From NCBI GenBank assembly GCA_937873135.1, contig CALMVQ010000362.1:1-64000 (forward strand): a DNA stretch of 64,000 nt, given 5' to 3'. Below the pieces are notes generated by a model that was not told the origin of the DNA, did not search any database, and was given only the letters and a program-made list of their open reading frames with translations. Every line of letters begins with the position of its first letter. Within the stretch, counting starts at the first letter, position 1. This DNA comes from an uncultured Scytonema sp. (lineage in GTDB: Bacteria; Cyanobacteriota; Cyanobacteriia; Cyanobacteriales; Nostocaceae). Made by a program: the position numbers and the translations under genes. Below, piece by piece: positions 63,841-64,000 of the stretch.

Positions 63841-64000
63841 ATCGTTACAAAATTTCTCAACTTGCAGAACAAGACTTGGAGGATATCTGGGTTTATCTTG
63901 CCCAAAATAATCAAATTGCTGCGGATCAGCAAATTGCTAAAATCTTAAATCGGTTGCCAATTCTAGCTCAGTTTCCAGATATCGGAAAAATGCGAGAAGA
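63837..64000 (+). CDS. RelE/ParE-family toxin, cut by the window end
   Basis: The visible 54 residues read MNRYKISQLAEQDLEDIWVY and LAQNNQIAADQQIAKILNRL, then ILAQFPDIGKMREE, the N-terminal part of a ParE/RelE-type toxin. The ATG overlaps the antitoxin stop. The gene continues past base 64000. Not in the ORF track. Confidence 0.85.
   Translation, partial: MNRYKISQLAEQDLEDIWVYLAQNNQIAADQQIAKILNRLPILAQFPDIGKMRE

Noticed and set aside
1-64000. tRNA, rRNA, riboswitch or prophage genes
   Set aside because: None was recognised on reading both strands; a covariance-model search would be needed to exclude small RNAs.

Overview
The window looks like chromosome or a large plasmid of a filamentous, probably heterocyst-forming cyanobacterium with a big, decaying genome. 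Evidence: frequent HIP1 octamers (GCGATCGC), cyanobacterial protein families (two-partner-secretion haemagglutinin, CHAT/TPR, CHAT-CHASE2, DUF928, DUF3102, Uma2, DUF5615/DUF433 pairs), a 2-succinylbenzoate-CoA ligase (phylloquinone pathway), and a very high density of insertion sequences and broken genes. No tRNA, rRNA, CRISPR array or prophage module was recognised.

Layout. 0.5-9 kb: a large membrane Fe-S/FHA fusion protein, then IS66, IS5 and ISAs1 remnants mixed with a sigma-type glutathione S-transferase, a small DMT-type membrane protein and a DUF3102 protein. 9.4-16.8 kb: a haemagglutinin, CHAT/TPR protease and DUF928 block bracketed by two ~390-bp direct repeats that are IS1/IS5 chimeras; the left one is preceded by a scrap of a second CHAT gene. 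17-24 kb: Uma2 nuclease, PIN toxin, half of a BrnT/BrnA module, small hypothetical genes, and a Rieske oxygenase that sits between a polysaccharide deacetylase gene and a ~93-bp copy of that gene's 3' end. 24-35 kb: fragments of a PAS/GAF sensor, a glutathionyl-hydroquinone reductase, a second haemagglutinin and a CHAT-CHASE2 gene, among intact formamidase-like, globin, secreted and ABC-2 permease genes. 35.4-37.2 kb: an IS5-type element fused in frame to a secreted-protein gene, then a DUF433/DUF5615 toxin-antitoxin pair.

The most interesting region is 38.3-45.0 kb. A degenerate Tn7-like transposon (a TnsA-like N-terminus of a probable TnsAB, the C-terminal half of a TnsC/TniB ATPase, the start of a TniQ, and an end with three 19-bp repeats) is interrupted inside its transposase gene by a 5.4-kb, cargo-free element. 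This element encodes three different tyrosine recombinases in tight tandem plus a coiled-coil DUF6262/TnpC-like protein. Both junctions can be read to within a few bases: a 6-bp core, a 4-bp spacer, then an inverted GTAATACA, arranged identically at both ends.

45-64 kb: a beta-propeller glycosidase-like gene, glutaminase, an MrfA-type helicase next to an AAA/nuclease gene that has lost its Walker A, a GMC oxidoreductase, an unusual histidine phosphatase/membrane/EF-hand fusion, a MenE-like gene truncated by an IS630 element, a gutted carotenoid-isomerase-like gene, an MFS transporter convergent with an HpnB-like glycosyltransferase, and a Phd/RelE-type toxin-antitoxin pair cut by the window end. 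All functional calls are by eye from sequence motifs; no database search was run.
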